A stretch of DNA of 13,081 bases from DATKCJ01 sp035513275 (GCA_035513275.1 DATKCJ010000438.1:1-13081), one strand, 5' to 3'. Numbered from the stretch's first letter, positions 1 to 7,358 are shown. The notes: generated from the sequence alone by a model not told the origin. Program-made: numbers and translations.

Positions 1-468
1 GGGAACGTCACTTTTGCAGTCGCCGCAACTGGCGCAGGACCTCTCGCTTTCCAGTGGCGCAAGGGTGGGGTCGCGATACCCGGCGCGACAACCGCGACTC
101 TTGCAATCGCCAGTGTCCAGTCCGCCGACGCGGGTAACTACGACGTCGTGGTCTCAAACGCCTTCGGCACGGCAGTCAGCAATACCGCGACACTCTCGGT
201 CGTAGAGGCCAGTGTTCCCGTTATCACCCAGCAACCGCAGAGCGTGACGGTGAAGGTCAACAGGAACGCGACATTCAGTGTTTCGGTGTCGAGCACTTCG
301 CCGGTTACTTACCAGTGGTTCAAAGACAACACCTCAATTTCCGGTGCGACTTCTTCGACGCTGAAACTCACGAAAGTGAAATCCTCCGACGCCGGAATCT
401 ACCATGTGAGAATCTCAAACGCATCCGGCTCGGCAATCAGTGACGACGCCGTCCTGACAGTGCAGTGA
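1..468 (+). CDS. Ig-like repeat protein, C-terminal fragment (5' end outside window)
   Basis: The reading frame is open from base 1 and ends at TGA 466-468, giving 155 residues of a longer protein. Two consecutive immunoglobulin-like (I-set type) repeats are visible. Each has the core tryptophan in a QW(R/K/F)K context (residues 19 and 106) and the late-strand motif DAGxY (DAGNY near residue 43, DAGIY near 130). The linker ITQQPQSVTV begins the second repeat. Neither repeat contains cysteine, as is common in bacterial Ig domains, so no domain disulfide forms. Such repeats usually lie in large secreted or surface proteins and act as adhesion or spacer modules beside a catalytic or binding domain, which would be upstream of this window. 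The protein stops directly after the last strand (VLTVQ) with no PEP-CTERM, transmembrane or LPXTG-like tail, so anchoring, if any, is elsewhere. The whole-protein function cannot be named. Confidence 0.85.
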   Translation, partial: GNVTFAVAATGAGPLAFQWRKGGVAIPGATTATLAIASVQSADAGNYDVVVSNAFGTAVSNTATLSVVEASVPVITQQPQSVTVKVNRNATFSVSVSSTSPVTYQWFKDNTSISGATSSTLKLTKVKSSDAGIYHVRISNASGSAISDDAVLTVQ

Positions 469-503
469 ATCCTCGCCCCTGATCGGCAACGAGGTGTTTC
501 AAA

Positions 504-516
504 TCCCGCAGCGGGA
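504..516. terminator. small hairpin between convergent genes
   Basis: The sequence TCCCGCAGCGGGA is a perfect inverted repeat 35 bases after the Ig-protein stop and 52 bases past the stop of the opposing glucanase gene. Its position suits a bidirectional terminator, but the stem is only 5-6 bp and no T-tract follows on either strand. Termination is therefore only a possibility. Confidence 0.2.
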
Positions 517-568
517 CAACAGCGTCGATCAAGGCAGATTGGCAGTTAGCCCTCTGTCGAACCGCAGT

Positions 569-1918
569 TTACTCCGCTGCAGCCAGCTGCACCTGAGGAT
601 CCGTTGGATGGCTCTGGAAACCCGCGAGCTGCATACCGAGCTGCACTTCCGGCGCGTCCATGAACACCTTCCACACGAGACCCGTGCGGTAGTTCTCGGC
701 CATGACGAGCATGATCCCAACATCGATTCCGATCACGTATTTCGAAACCCAACCGGTTTGCGGATTGAACGCGTCCACGAAGCCGTAGCGCTGCCACACT
801 TTTTCGCCACCGGACTGGCGCATCGCGCGTAGAGCGACCAGGCACTCTTCCGGCGCGAATGGCAGTGATCCGCCCGGCGCGCACGGCACGACAGTTCCGT
901 CGACCAAGTCGGATCCGAAACCGCCCGGCCCGCCCCAGGCGATGTAGCCGCTTGCGCTGTCCGACGCAGTCAGCCCCCACATATCGCGCGGCCACGCGTC
1001 GAATTTTTTCGAATGCTCCGCGAACCAGTCGCGCTGCGCGAGCGTCGCCTGCACCGAGTTCACCCAGTAGTCCGCGTGCGCATCCCGCTGGCCTCGAAAA
1101 TCAAACCACGCATGCGCGTATTGGTGTGTGAACAGCGGTCCTGCATTGATGAACTCGCGACCAGCGAAGTTCACCACAGGCTCACGCCGCCACGCGTTCC
1201 ACGTTTCCGGGTGCAGCTCGTTGGACGGTGCGCCGATGCCGAGCAGATAGAGACCCATTTGCTCCGCATAGCTGTCCCACCGCCACTCGATGAAACCCGT
1301 CTCCGGCCGCCAACCGTGCGTGAGCGTCGTGCCGCCGTTAAGCGCCCACTGCCAGTCGACCCGGCGGTAGATCATGTCAACCAGCCGCGTTACCTCGGGA
1401 TCGTCGAAGTATTCCCGCGCGCTGATCGCACCCGAAAGAAAGAGAGCTGTGTCGATCGTCGAGGCCTCGGACTTCCACACGCGGGCGCCCGTCGATGCGT
1501 CGATGAAGTGGTAGATCCAGCCGCGCTCGTGCTCGACGTGCTCCGCGACGAACTTCAGCACCGTCTTGACGCGGTCGAGTGCCTCGCCCGGCTTCGACCA
1601 GCCTCGCGCATCCGCGATGCACCATCCCGTGAGCGCGAATCCCGTCGCCGCGATGCTCGCCGGCGTCCTGCTCATCGTCGCGCCATCGGCAGCGGCGCGG
1701 TCGTGTGTCAGGCCCGTGACCGGATCGCTTTGCTCCATGAAGAAGAGCACGGCACGACGCTGAATCTCGTTCAGGAATGTCGCGTCATCGGTGAGATCCT
1801 TGCCCTCGCGCGTCTCGATCGCCGCAGACCGGCACTCCTGCGCGACGAGCGATGCTCCCGCAAAGATAACGATCGCAAGTGACCTGGCGTTCAGAAGCTG
1901 GGTTTTCGGTCTCCGCAT
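569..1918 (-). CDS. secreted glucoamylase-like / GH144 beta-1,2-glucanase-family protein
   Basis: This 449-residue protein looks like the Pfam glucoamylase-like family that underlies CAZy GH144 (endo-beta-1,2-glucanases and relatives), an (alpha/alpha)6-barrel fold. A signal peptide is likely: basic MRRPK, then a hydrophobic stretch to about residue 27, with cleavage near CRSAA. Family signatures recognised by eye are FFMEQSDPVTGLTHDR (59-74), STIDTALFLSGAISAREYF (153-171), YRRVDWQWALNGG (184-196) followed by HGWRPETGF, HQYAHAWFDFRGQRD (265-279), WGLTASD (314-320), DGTVVPCAPGGSLPF (340-354), YGFVDAFN (378-385), GIDVGI (397-402) and ENYRTG (408-413). Length is as expected for one catalytic domain. 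It probably acts outside the cytoplasm on beta-glucan oligo- or polysaccharide; the exact substrate cannot be read from sequence. The start is the only ATG before the signal peptide; no clear Shine-Dalgarno is present. It stands alone on its strand, with a palindrome 21 bases upstream that may be an operator. Confidence 0.85.
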   Translation of the reverse strand: MRRPKTQLLNARSLAIVIFAGASLVAQECRSAAIETREGKDLTDDATFLNEIQRRAVLFFMEQSDPVTGLTHDRAAADGATMSRTPASIAATGFALTGWCIADARGWSKPGEALDRVKTVLKFVAEHVEHERGWIYHFIDASTGARVWKSEASTIDTALFLSGAISAREYFDDPEVTRLVDMIYRRVDWQWALNGGTTLTHGWRPETGFIEWRWDSYAEQMGLYLLGIGAPSNELHPETWNAWRREPVVNFAGREFINAGPLFTHQYAHAWFDFRGQRDAHADYWVNSVQATLAQRDWFAEHSKKFDAWPRDMWGLTASDSASGYIAWGGPGGFGSDLVDGTVVPCAPGGSLPFAPEECLVALRAMRQSGGEKVWQRYGFVDAFNPQTGWVSKYVIGIDVGIMLVMAENYRTGLVWKVFMDAPEVQLGMQLAGFQSHPTDPQVQLAAAE

Positions 1919-1939
1919 CGGACTCGGGAATGTTGTGGC

Positions 1940-1949
1940 TACACGTGTA
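1940..1949. promoter_or_regulatory. 10-bp palindrome upstream of the glucanase gene, candidate operator
   Basis: TACACGTGTA is a perfect 10-bp palindrome with a central CG, located 21 bases upstream of the glucanase ATG (1918). Sugar-responsive repressors often bind palindromes with a central CG near the start of carbohydrate-degradation genes, so it may be an operator. No regulator gene lies nearby and a single 10-mer can arise by chance. Confidence 0.3.
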
Positions 1950-2094
1950 TCGGTCCATTCCTCAAGAGCTTAACCCGCCATTTTAGCTGTCGTTTCACGG
2001 ACTGGCTCGCCCCGGTCGGAGGAGCTAAATGATGCGGTTTCGAAGGCAGGCGCGACCGCTGGGCGCCGCCAGGCCAATCACGGACGCGTCAGGA

Positions 2095-2122
2095 AAGCTC
2101 CAAGTTCCAACATCCAAGCTCC
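2095..2122 (-). repeat. 7-nt word array, family B (consensus GGAGCTT, four units)
   Basis: Read on the minus strand, this is four head-to-tail 7-nt units. The outer two are GGAGCTT, the second is GGATGTT and the third is GGAACTT. The array at 9201-9228 has the same unit order on the plus strand and matches at 26 of 28 positions, so the two are dispersed, inverted copies of one element rather than independent slippage products. Confidence 0.85.
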
Positions 2123-2211
2123 ATTGCATCACGAGGCCTCCAATGCTGCGGCCGCGCATTCCGCGGATGCGAGGGACCGGCGCGGCAAGCTGGGGTCTCG
2201 GACTTGCCGCC

Positions 2212-2235
2212 CACTCTCACTCTCACTTTCACTAC
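2212..2235 (+). repeat. 6-nt word array (CACTCT, four units)
   Basis: Four consecutive 6-nt units occur: CACTCT, CACTCT, CACTTT and CACTAC. It lies directly before the family A array at 2243. No second copy was seen elsewhere in the window. Confidence 0.75.
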
Positions 2236-2242
2236 ATGGTTC

Positions 2243-2268
2243 ACCACTGAGACACGGAGACGCAGAGA
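2243..2268 (+). repeat. 8-nt word array, family A (NNCACAGA-type units)
   Basis: This 26-nt array has 8-nt units ACCACTGA, GACACGGA and GACGCAGA, then GA. The same arrangement appears at 7320-7345 and 9133-9158, with a partial inverted copy at 9271-9289. All copies start ACCAC and keep the 8-nt register. Confidence 0.85.
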
Positions 2269-2421
2269 AGGGAGGGGAGTCCCTCCGTCGCTCTTCGAGC
2301 TAAGGCGAGACGACTCTGCACGACGAGATGCCGCGGCAATACTCCTTCGCCCGCAAAGCTATCGAAGACACGATGGAGGACGCGGGGGGACGAATCCTGG
2401 ACTTGAATTCGAGCGCCAAAA

Positions 2422-2449
2422 GATCCGCAATCCGAGATCCGCAATCCGC
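2422..2449 (-). repeat. 7-nt word array, family C (GCGGATT-type, four units)
   Basis: On the minus strand the units are GCGGATT, GCGGATC, TCGGATT and GCGGATC. A second array of the same unit and length lies at 10234-10261 on the plus strand, directly after the transporter gene. Confidence 0.8.
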
Positions 2450-2475
2450 AATGTCTCGGTCCCTCAGTCGCGGTC

Positions 2476-2521
2476 CGTGGTCAGTAGTCCCGTGGTCCGT
2501 AGTCCCGTGGTCTCGTGGTCC
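2476..2521 (+). repeat. 8+7-nt word array, family D (CGTGGTCC / GTAGTCC)
   Basis: Two 15-nt blocks, each an 8-nt unit (CGTGGTCA or CGTGGTCC) followed by GTAGTCC, are followed by two further 8-nt units (CGTGGTCT, CGTGGTCC). The array lies 17 bases past the recQ stop. A related array lies inverted at 9081-9123. Confidence 0.85.
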
Positions 2522-2537
2522 GGTGCCTCTTCGCATC

Positions 2538-4427
2538 CTACGTGCTGAACGCCACCCGCGGATTTGTTTTCAGAAAACTGGCGATGGCCGCGGCGAAGGT
2601 GGCGCCGAATTCGGCGCGCTTCTTTTCGCCGACGCCGGGGATGCCTTCCATCGCATCGACGCTCTCCGGGTAGTAGCGCGCCATGGCTCGCAGCGTGGCG
2701 TCTCCGAAGACAATGTAGGCGGGCACGCTGCGCTTGTCCGCGAGTTCCTTGCGGAGCACGCGCAAGTGCTCGAACAAAACCTCGTCGCACGCGATGTCGC
2801 CCTCGCGGCGGACGGCGCGCTTCGACTTGGGGAAATCCATCTGCTTCGTGAGCGTGACCGGCTGGCGCACGCGCAGCACATTCATCCCTTCCGCGGTGAG
2901 TTTCAGCGTGGCGAACTCGCCCTCAGCCACGGAAACGTAGCCGAGTCGCATGAGCTCGCGCCCGATGGCGGCCCACGCCGGCCGCGCAAGTTCGCGGCCG
3001 ATGCCGTAGGTCGTGAGGCGGTCGTGGCCGAAGCGACGGACCTTGTCGGTGTCGGCACCCGTGAGCACCTCGATCACGTGGTTCATCCCCACGTTGAAAC
3101 GGCTGACCTGCGCGATGCGGTAGAGGCACGAGAGAAACTTCTGCGCGACGACGGTGCCATCGTAAGTCTCGCGCGGCTCGAGGCAGTTGTCGCACGCGCC
3201 ACAGTTGTCGAGCGGGAATGTCTCGCCGAAGTAGCCGAGCAACTCGGCGCGGCGGCAGCCGGAGCTCTCCGCGTAGTGCACGATCCGCCGGAGCTGGGCG
3301 CGGGCGACTGCCTGCTCGTGCGGGTCGGTGATCTCGTCGAGAAAATGCGTCTGCTTGACGACGTCGCCGGCACTGAAGAGCAGCAGGCAGTCCGCCGGCA
3401 ATCCATCGCGGCCCGCGCGGCCGGTTTCCTGGTAATAGCCCTCGATGTTCTTCGGCAGGTCGTGATGGATGACCCAGCGGACGTTGGGCTTGTTGATGCC
3501 CATGCCGAAGGCGATCGTCGCGCAGATGATCCGGGCGTCGTCGCGGAGAAACGCCTCCTGGTTGCGCGAGCGCTCGGCGGTGTCGAGGCCGGCGTGGTAG
3601 GCACGTGCGGAGTAGCCGCGGGCCGCGAGCGAGGCGGCGACCCGCTCGGCCGTGGCGCGGCTGGCGCAGTAAACGATGCCGCTCTCGTGTTCGCGCTTGG
3701 CGATGAAGTCGACGATCTGCTTCAGCGGTTGGTCCTTCGCGAGCACGCGATAGGCGAGGTTCGGGCGGTTGAAGCTCGCGACGAATGTCGCCGGGTCGCG
3801 GAGTTTCAGATGCGTGATGATGTCGGCCCGCACGCGCTCGGTCGCGGTAGCCGTGAGCGCCATCAGCGGCGCGTCGGGCAGGGCGGCGCGGAGCCTCGCA
3901 AGCTGACGGTATTCAGGGCGGAAATCGTGACCCCATTCGGAGACGCAGTGCGCCTCGTCGATCGCGAGGCACGAGACGTTCCACGCCTTCAGGTTTTCAT
4001 GCCAGCCATCGAGCATCAGTCGCTCGGGCGCGGCGTAGAGGAGCTTGAACTCACCTCGATGCAGTCCGCGCAGGCGCGCTCGTGCCTCGTCGGCACCGAG
4101 CGTGGAGTTGAGAAACGTGGCGGCGACTCCGGCCGCCTGAAGCTGGTCGACCTGGTCCTTCATCAACGCGATCAACGGCGAGACGACGACGGTGAGACCC
4201 GGCCTCACGAGCGCGGGCAGTTGGAAGCACAGCGACTTGCCGCCGCCAGTCGGTAGGAGCGAGAAGACGTCGCGACCCGCGAGCGTGGCCTCGATGATCT
4301 CGCGCTGTAGCGGGCGAAACGTCGAGTAGCCAAACGTGCGCTTGAGGTGCGCGGCGAGATCGGTGGTCACGATGTCAGACAGGGAGGGGCGCCAGTACGC
4401 AAGGCAGGCCCGAGAGGCGGCAAGCAC
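2538..4427 (-). CDS. recQ: ATP-dependent DNA helicase RecQ
   Basis: RecQ is a cytoplasmic superfamily 2 helicase that unwinds DNA 3' to 5' in recombination and stalled-fork repair. The full domain set is present over 629 residues. Visible motifs are Walker A TGGGKS (60-65), DEAH (157-160) running into the aromatic-rich loop CVSEWGHDFRPEY, motif III LTATAT (190-195), motif IV GIVYCASR (250-257) and motif VI YQETGRAGRDG (332-342). The zinc ligands are C391, C409, C412 and C415. A winged-helix RQC region follows (about 420-530), then an HRDC domain (about 547-620) with GIPGVGEKKRAEFG. Nothing essential appears missing. The start is uncertain: 4427 is a GTG, and a second in-frame GTG at 4370 would begin TTDLAAHLKRTFGY, where RecQ homology starts, and may be the true start. 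Neither has a good Shine-Dalgarno. No partner gene adjoins it; it appears monocistronic. Confidence 0.96.
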   Translation of the reverse strand: MLAASRACLAYWRPSLSDIVTTDLAAHLKRTFGYSTFRPLQREIIEATLAGRDVFSLLPTGGGKSLCFQLPALVRPGLTVVVSPLIALMKDQVDQLQAAGVAATFLNSTLGADEARARLRGLHRGEFKLLYAAPERLMLDGWHENLKAWNVSCLAIDEAHCVSEWGHDFRPEYRQLARLRAALPDAPLMALTATATERVRADIITHLKLRDPATFVASFNRPNLAYRVLAKDQPLKQIVDFIAKREHESGIVYCASRATAERVAASLAARGYSARAYHAGLDTAERSRNQEAFLRDDARIICATIAFGMGINKPNVRWVIHHDLPKNIEGYYQETGRAGRDGLPADCLLLFSAGDVVKQTHFLDEITDPHEQAVARAQLRRIVHYAESSGCRRAELLGYFGETFPLDNCGACDNCLEPRETYDGTVVAQKFLSCLYRIAQVSRFNVGMNHVIEVLTGADTDKVRRFGHDRLTTYGIGRELARPAWAAIGRELMRLGYVSVAEGEFATLKLTAEGMNVLRVRQPVTLTKQMDFPKSKRAVRREGDIACDEVLFEHLRVLRKELADKRSVPAYIVFGDATLRAMARYYPESVDAMEGIPGVGEKKRAEFGATFAAAIASFLKTNPRVAFST

Positions 4428-4733
4428 TTTGATCGTGCGTGCGGCTGGGGGTGGCTGGGGTGGATGCGGCTACTCTATTTGTACAAGCATAGTGCACCCA
4501 GCCTGCCGAGCGGCCGCCGCAAGGCTCCGCTCGCTGCGAAAATCGGCAGGCTCGCTGAACGCTGACCCCGCTTCACGTCATCGCGGCATGCGCGCAAGCA
4601 GACCTATGTCGGCCATAGTGGTTTCTCTGATGGGGCAACACCCCATTTCGCGAACCCATGCCCGAGCTTAAAGTGCTGCCGAGGCATTCTATGCCTCACA
4701 TCAGCAACAGAACTCAGCAAACGATTGAAACCA
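4428..4733. other. 306-bp divergent spacer between recQ and the PEP-CTERM gene
   Basis: This region should hold the promoters of recQ (-) and the PEP-CTERM gene (+). No gene was found. It contains the 8-bp palindrome TTGTACAA (4479-4486) on the recQ side and three compact hairpins on the other: 4604-4618, 4630-4646 and 4681-4697. It lacks the word-repeat arrays present in most other spacers. No convincing -35/-10 pair can be assigned. Confidence 0.6.
4604..4697 (+). promoter_or_regulatory. three short hairpins upstream of the PEP-CTERM gene
   Basis: Three perfect inverted repeats with short loops lie in 94 bases: CTATG/CATAG (4604-4618, 5-nt loop), ATGGGG/CCCCAT (4630-4646, 5-nt loop) and GAGGCAT/ATGCCTC (4681-4697, 3-nt loop). 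The last ends 36 bases before the start codon at 4734. They could be operator sites or 5' leader hairpins. The arms are visible in the sequence; a function is only inferred. Confidence 0.35.
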
Positions 4734-5552
4734 ATGAAACGCCTTCTCTGCATCTGCGCCTTCGCGGCGCTTCCATTCGTCGCCGGCGCCCAATTGTGGA
4801 ACGGTGATCCGCTCCCACCAGCTTGGGGCGGCGATTATGTTATCGATCCTTATTTCGTCCCGCCAGGTCCAGGACCTGCGGGTCTCTCTGAATTCGACAT
4901 GGACACCGGGTTTGAGTTTTCGCTAGACGAGCTCGGATACAAGCCGGAGGGAATCACCGAGGCCAACGGCTGGTTCAATGCCGCGAACTTCGCCGTGCTG
5001 CTCCAGCCGGAAGATTTCGTCAGAGTGACCTTCCTCGGAAAGACCGCCGGATGGACCAATGATTTCGGGATCAACCTCGGCGGAAGCGGTGTAACCGGCC
5101 CCGGTGCCTACACGTTGTGGGAATCGATCGTCGCTGGTGATCCCTTGATCGGCACGCAGGCGAGCTTTGTGCAGGGTGCGAACGACCCTGCGATGTTCGA
5201 CTTCTGGCTGAACTCGAGTGAGGCGATCCACGGCGGCACGTATTCGATGTTCTTCCCGGGCTCGAGCGATCCGTCGAACACGGGAGAGCCGATCTATAAC
5301 TACTCGGCCCGCGGTCGCATCTTCAATGTGAACGACAGCTTGTCGGAGACCGACCGGTCGATCCTCGTGATCGCCATCGAAGACTGGCGTGATTACGATC
5401 GCGACTTCACGGACTGGTTCTTCGCAATCGAGGTCGGCGATCGTTTCGGTGAAGACCAGTTTCCGGTTCCTGAGCCGTCCACGTATGGACTCTTTGGCGC
5501 CATGCTGATCCTCGGGCTCGTCGTGGTTCGCGCCGCGCGCAAGTCCTCCTGA
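4734..5552 (+). CDS. PEP-CTERM sorting-domain protein, function unknown
   Basis: This 272-residue exported protein carries an exosortase sorting signal. The N-terminus (MKRLLCICAFAALPFVAGAQ) is a signal peptide, probably cut after AGA at residue 19. The C-terminus begins VPEPSTYG (245-252), continues as a hydrophobic segment (about 253-265) and ends with the basic tail RAARKSS, the tripartite PEP-CTERM signal. In this family the signal directs processing by exosortase, usually in species that make exopolysaccharide. The middle 220 residues are acidic and rich in G, D, W and F, with no domain I recognise. The start ATG 4734 was preferred over the in-frame TTG at 4725 because it gives a standard signal peptide; no strong Shine-Dalgarno is present. 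A strong terminator follows 24 bases after the stop, so the gene is probably monocistronic. No exosortase gene is in the window. Confidence 0.88.
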   Translation: MKRLLCICAFAALPFVAGAQLWNGDPLPPAWGGDYVIDPYFVPPGPGPAGLSEFDMDTGFEFSLDELGYKPEGITEANGWFNAANFAVLLQPEDFVRVTFLGKTAGWTNDFGINLGGSGVTGPGAYTLWESIVAGDPLIGTQASFVQGANDPAMFDFWLNSSEAIHGGTYSMFFPGSSDPSNTGEPIYNYSARGRIFNVNDSLSETDRSILVIAIEDWRDYDRDFTDWFFAIEVGDRFGEDQFPVPEPSTYGLFGAMLILGLVVVRAARKSS

Positions 5553-5576
5553 TCGACGTAGAGATTCTCAACTAAT

Positions 5577-5617
5577 GACGGTCCGTTCCGCTGAATGCGG
5601 GACGGACCGTCTTCTTT
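5577..5617 (+). terminator. intrinsic terminator of the PEP-CTERM gene
   Basis: GACGGTCCGT (5577-5586) pairs perfectly with ACGGACCGTC (5602-5611). The stem continues inward through TCCGC/GCGGG (one T-G wobble) to a 5-nt loop TGAAT, giving about 15 bp. The pyrimidine-rich tail TTCTTT follows. It lies between the PEP-CTERM stop and the opposing purA stop. The tail is on the plus-strand side, so it should mainly terminate the PEP-CTERM transcript. Confidence 0.9.
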
Positions 5618-5682
5618 GTCCCTGCATGCGGGCCCTCGAAGTGTCCTATGGGGAACAGTCGGTGGGCGGAATCCGGAAAGTC

Positions 5683-7248
5683 TCAGGCCTTGGTGACTGA
5701 GGTCGCTTGGGCCAGCCGAACCAAGGCCGCCGTCTCCGGAATGTCCTTGATGATCTGCGAGGGCAGGGGGCCGACGCCGAGGTAGCGGAGATTGGGCAAC
5801 GTGGCCGGCCAGGGCTCGCCGTGGTAGGCGACGTCGAGCGTGGTCTTCATCATCATCGCGACGTAGCGCTGCGCGTTGGGCGGGAGGTCGGCCCACTTGC
5901 GTGCGCCGGTGATGTCCTCTTTCCACCCGGGGCAAGTGACATAGACCGGCTGCAGCCCGCGATGGATCTGCTGGTCGCGCGGCACGTGGTGCACGAGCGA
6001 ACCATCGGGCCGTCTGTAGGCGGTGCAGATCAACAATTCGCCGTGCCACTCGCCGGCGTGCGTGAGCGCGTCGGTCTTGTTGATCATGAGGTCGTGGAAG
6101 CCGCCATAGCGCAGCGCGTCGCCTTTCTCCACGGCGTCAAACCAGCCGACCATCCGCTGGCGTCCCGTTGTCGAGCCAAACTCGATCTTCTTGAGCAACT
6201 CGCCGAGCGGGTGGCCGTCCTCAATCTCCGTGATGAACGTGTGCGTGCCGACCTTCGTGTCGTAGCCCTTCGCGACGCCGATCACATGCACCGGTTGCAG
6301 CGGAATCCCTGCCGATTGAAACAGCTCCGGTGTGAACGTGTGCGACGCGGTGACGTTCGGCGAAAATCCCTGGCGCTTGTCGAGCCAGTAGGCCTGGCCG
6401 AACTCGCCAATTACAGTGCGGCCCTCGCGCAATTCGCGCAGGAGCAGTTCGCGCACCTCGCCGATGTTTGCCGCGAGCGCGCGGCCGGCCTGCCAGTAGG
6501 CCTCGGTGAGAACTTCCATGTTGACCGTGAATGGCTCCGCGCCGCGGAAGCGGTGGAAGTCGAACTCCGCCGCCGGGAACACGCCTGCGTCGACGGCCTC
6601 CTTGTTCGCGCGCAGCTCGTTGTGCGAAAGCGTTTCGAAAAATCCATGCCAGCCCTCGGGCGAGATGCGGCACACGTGCTGGATCGTGCGCACGGCGCGG
6701 TCGGCGCGCTGCGTGAGCTTCCGGGCGAACACTTCGCGCGGCCCGAGAAAATCAGCGTAGTAGATCTGCCACTGCCCGGTCTCGTCGCCGAACGCCGGCG
6801 TGATGCCGCGGCCCGTCGAGCCTCGCGGTTCCTCGCCGAGCACGTTGATGCGGTAGTCCTCGAACGCGAGGTCGAGCAGCCGGTGGGTGAGGTCGGAAAC
6901 TAGCGTTCGCTCGTCTATCAAGAGCCGGTTGAACACGGAGTAGCCCTTGGCCTCGACGGGGCGGCCCTCCCACAGGAATTTTCTCGGGTCGGCCACCACG
7001 CCGCTCCCGATGACGAGATGCGCGATGTCGGCATCGACCACGCCCGCGGGAAGGAGGTTGAGCTTGAGGCCGCCCGCGGTGTGGCCGCTGTTGGCGCCGC
7101 CGTTGACCTTGAGAACGGTCGACGCAGGTGCCTTGCCGGACTCGCGGAGCTCCGCGACGACCTCGGAGATGAGCCGGCCCTTGCCTTCGTCTCCGAAGCT
7201 GATGCCGACATCGGCGACGAGCCTGCTGGTGAAAGGTGTCAGAGCCAT
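5683..7248 (-). CDS. purA: adenylosuccinate synthetase, long divergent form
   Basis: PurA joins IMP and aspartate with GTP hydrolysis to give adenylosuccinate, the first committed step from IMP to AMP. Recognisable family motifs are GDEGKG (19-24, with the catalytic Asp at 20), NSGHT (53-57, catalytic His 56), STGRG (144-148), GEFGQ (281-285), STTGRQR (359-365) and the guanine-specificity motif NKTD (390-393). It is 521 residues against roughly 430 for typical bacterial PurA; the extra length lies mainly between about 195 and 280. By eye the segment equivalent to the E. coli ARRGLR loop reads GQWQIY (158-163), so the arginine that reaches the partner subunit's IMP site is not evident. The start ATG 7248 was chosen because the 28 codons upstream are translated word repeats. 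guaB lies 198 bases upstream on the same strand. Orthologous function is likely but not certain. Confidence 0.85.
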   Translation of the reverse strand: MALTPFTSRLVADVGISFGDEGKGRLISEVVAELRESGKAPASTVLKVNGGANSGHTAGGLKLNLLPAGVVDADIAHLVIGSGVVADPRKFLWEGRPVEAKGYSVFNRLLIDERTLVSDLTHRLLDLAFEDYRINVLGEEPRGSTGRGITPAFGDETGQWQIYYADFLGPREVFARKLTQRADRAVRTIQHVCRISPEGWHGFFETLSHNELRANKEAVDAGVFPAAEFDFHRFRGAEPFTVNMEVLTEAYWQAGRALAANIGEVRELLLRELREGRTVIGEFGQAYWLDKRQGFSPNVTASHTFTPELFQSAGIPLQPVHVIGVAKGYDTKVGTHTFITEIEDGHPLGELLKKIEFGSTTGRQRMVGWFDAVEKGDALRYGGFHDLMINKTDALTHAGEWHGELLICTAYRRPDGSLVHHVPRDQQIHRGLQPVYVTCPGWKEDITGARKWADLPPNAQRYVAMMMKTTLDVAYHGEPWPATLPNLRYLGVGPLPSQIIKDIPETAALVRLAQATSVTKA

Positions 7249-7266
7249 GGGGAAGAGGGAATTAAC

Positions 7267-7295
7267 CGCGAAGGTCGCGAAGAAGCGCGAAGGAA
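7267..7295 (+). repeat. 9-10-nt word array, family E (CGCGAAG-type, three units)
   Basis: Three units occur: CGCGAAGGT, CGCGAAGAAG and CGCGAAGGAA. They begin 19 bases upstream of the purA start codon. Translating them on the minus strand gives the false extension FPSRFFATFAV before purA. Confidence 0.8.
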
Positions 7296-7319
7296 AGGGA
7301 ACTGGATTCGAAGACTTGA

Positions 7320-7345
7320 ACCACAGAGGCACAAATGCACGGAGA
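7320..7345 (+). repeat. 8-nt word array, family A
   Basis: Units ACCACAGA, GGCACAAA and TGCACGGA, then GA: the same 26-nt layout as the copies at 2243 and 9133. It lies between guaB and purA. Confidence 0.85.
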
Positions 7346-7358
7346 GGGGGAGAAGGTG

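Larger units (their letters stand above)
1919..2537. other. 619-bp repeat-rich spacer between recQ and the glucanase gene
   Basis: No convincing gene was found here. The spacer holds, in order: the palindrome at 1940; a strong GGAGGAG Shine-Dalgarno-like sequence (2018-2024) placed correctly before ATG 2029; a GC-rich patch; and five short word-repeat arrays (2095-2122, 2212-2235, 2243-2268, 2422-2449, 2476-2521). The 73-codon frame opened by ATG 2029 (ends 2250) reads through three of the repeat arrays and shows no recognisable domain, so it is not called as a gene. Both flanking genes are on the minus strand, so the region is the recQ 3' side and the glucanase promoter region. Confidence 0.7.

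Noticed and set aside
2422..2521. Adjacent short repeats that could suggest a CRISPR array
   Set aside because: Units are 7-8 nt and contiguous, with no unique spacers of constant length and no cas genes nearby.
2328..4256. A 642-codon open frame on the plus strand opposite recQ
   Set aside because: It is almost wholly antisense to an intact RecQ and its translation is arginine/alanine/valine rich without domains, as expected for the shadow of a high-GC gene. Its first part runs through word repeats.
5707..6903. Long plus-strand frame (398 codons) opposite purA
   Set aside because: The minus frame carries recognisable PurA motifs throughout; the plus frame has no family similarity.
5683..7248. 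A PurZ-like enzyme of the 2-aminoadenine (Z-genome) pathway
   Set aside because: As I recall, PurZ replaces the catalytic Asp of GDEGKG and is shorter than PurA. Here Asp20 is kept and the protein is longer, with chromosomal housekeeping neighbours.
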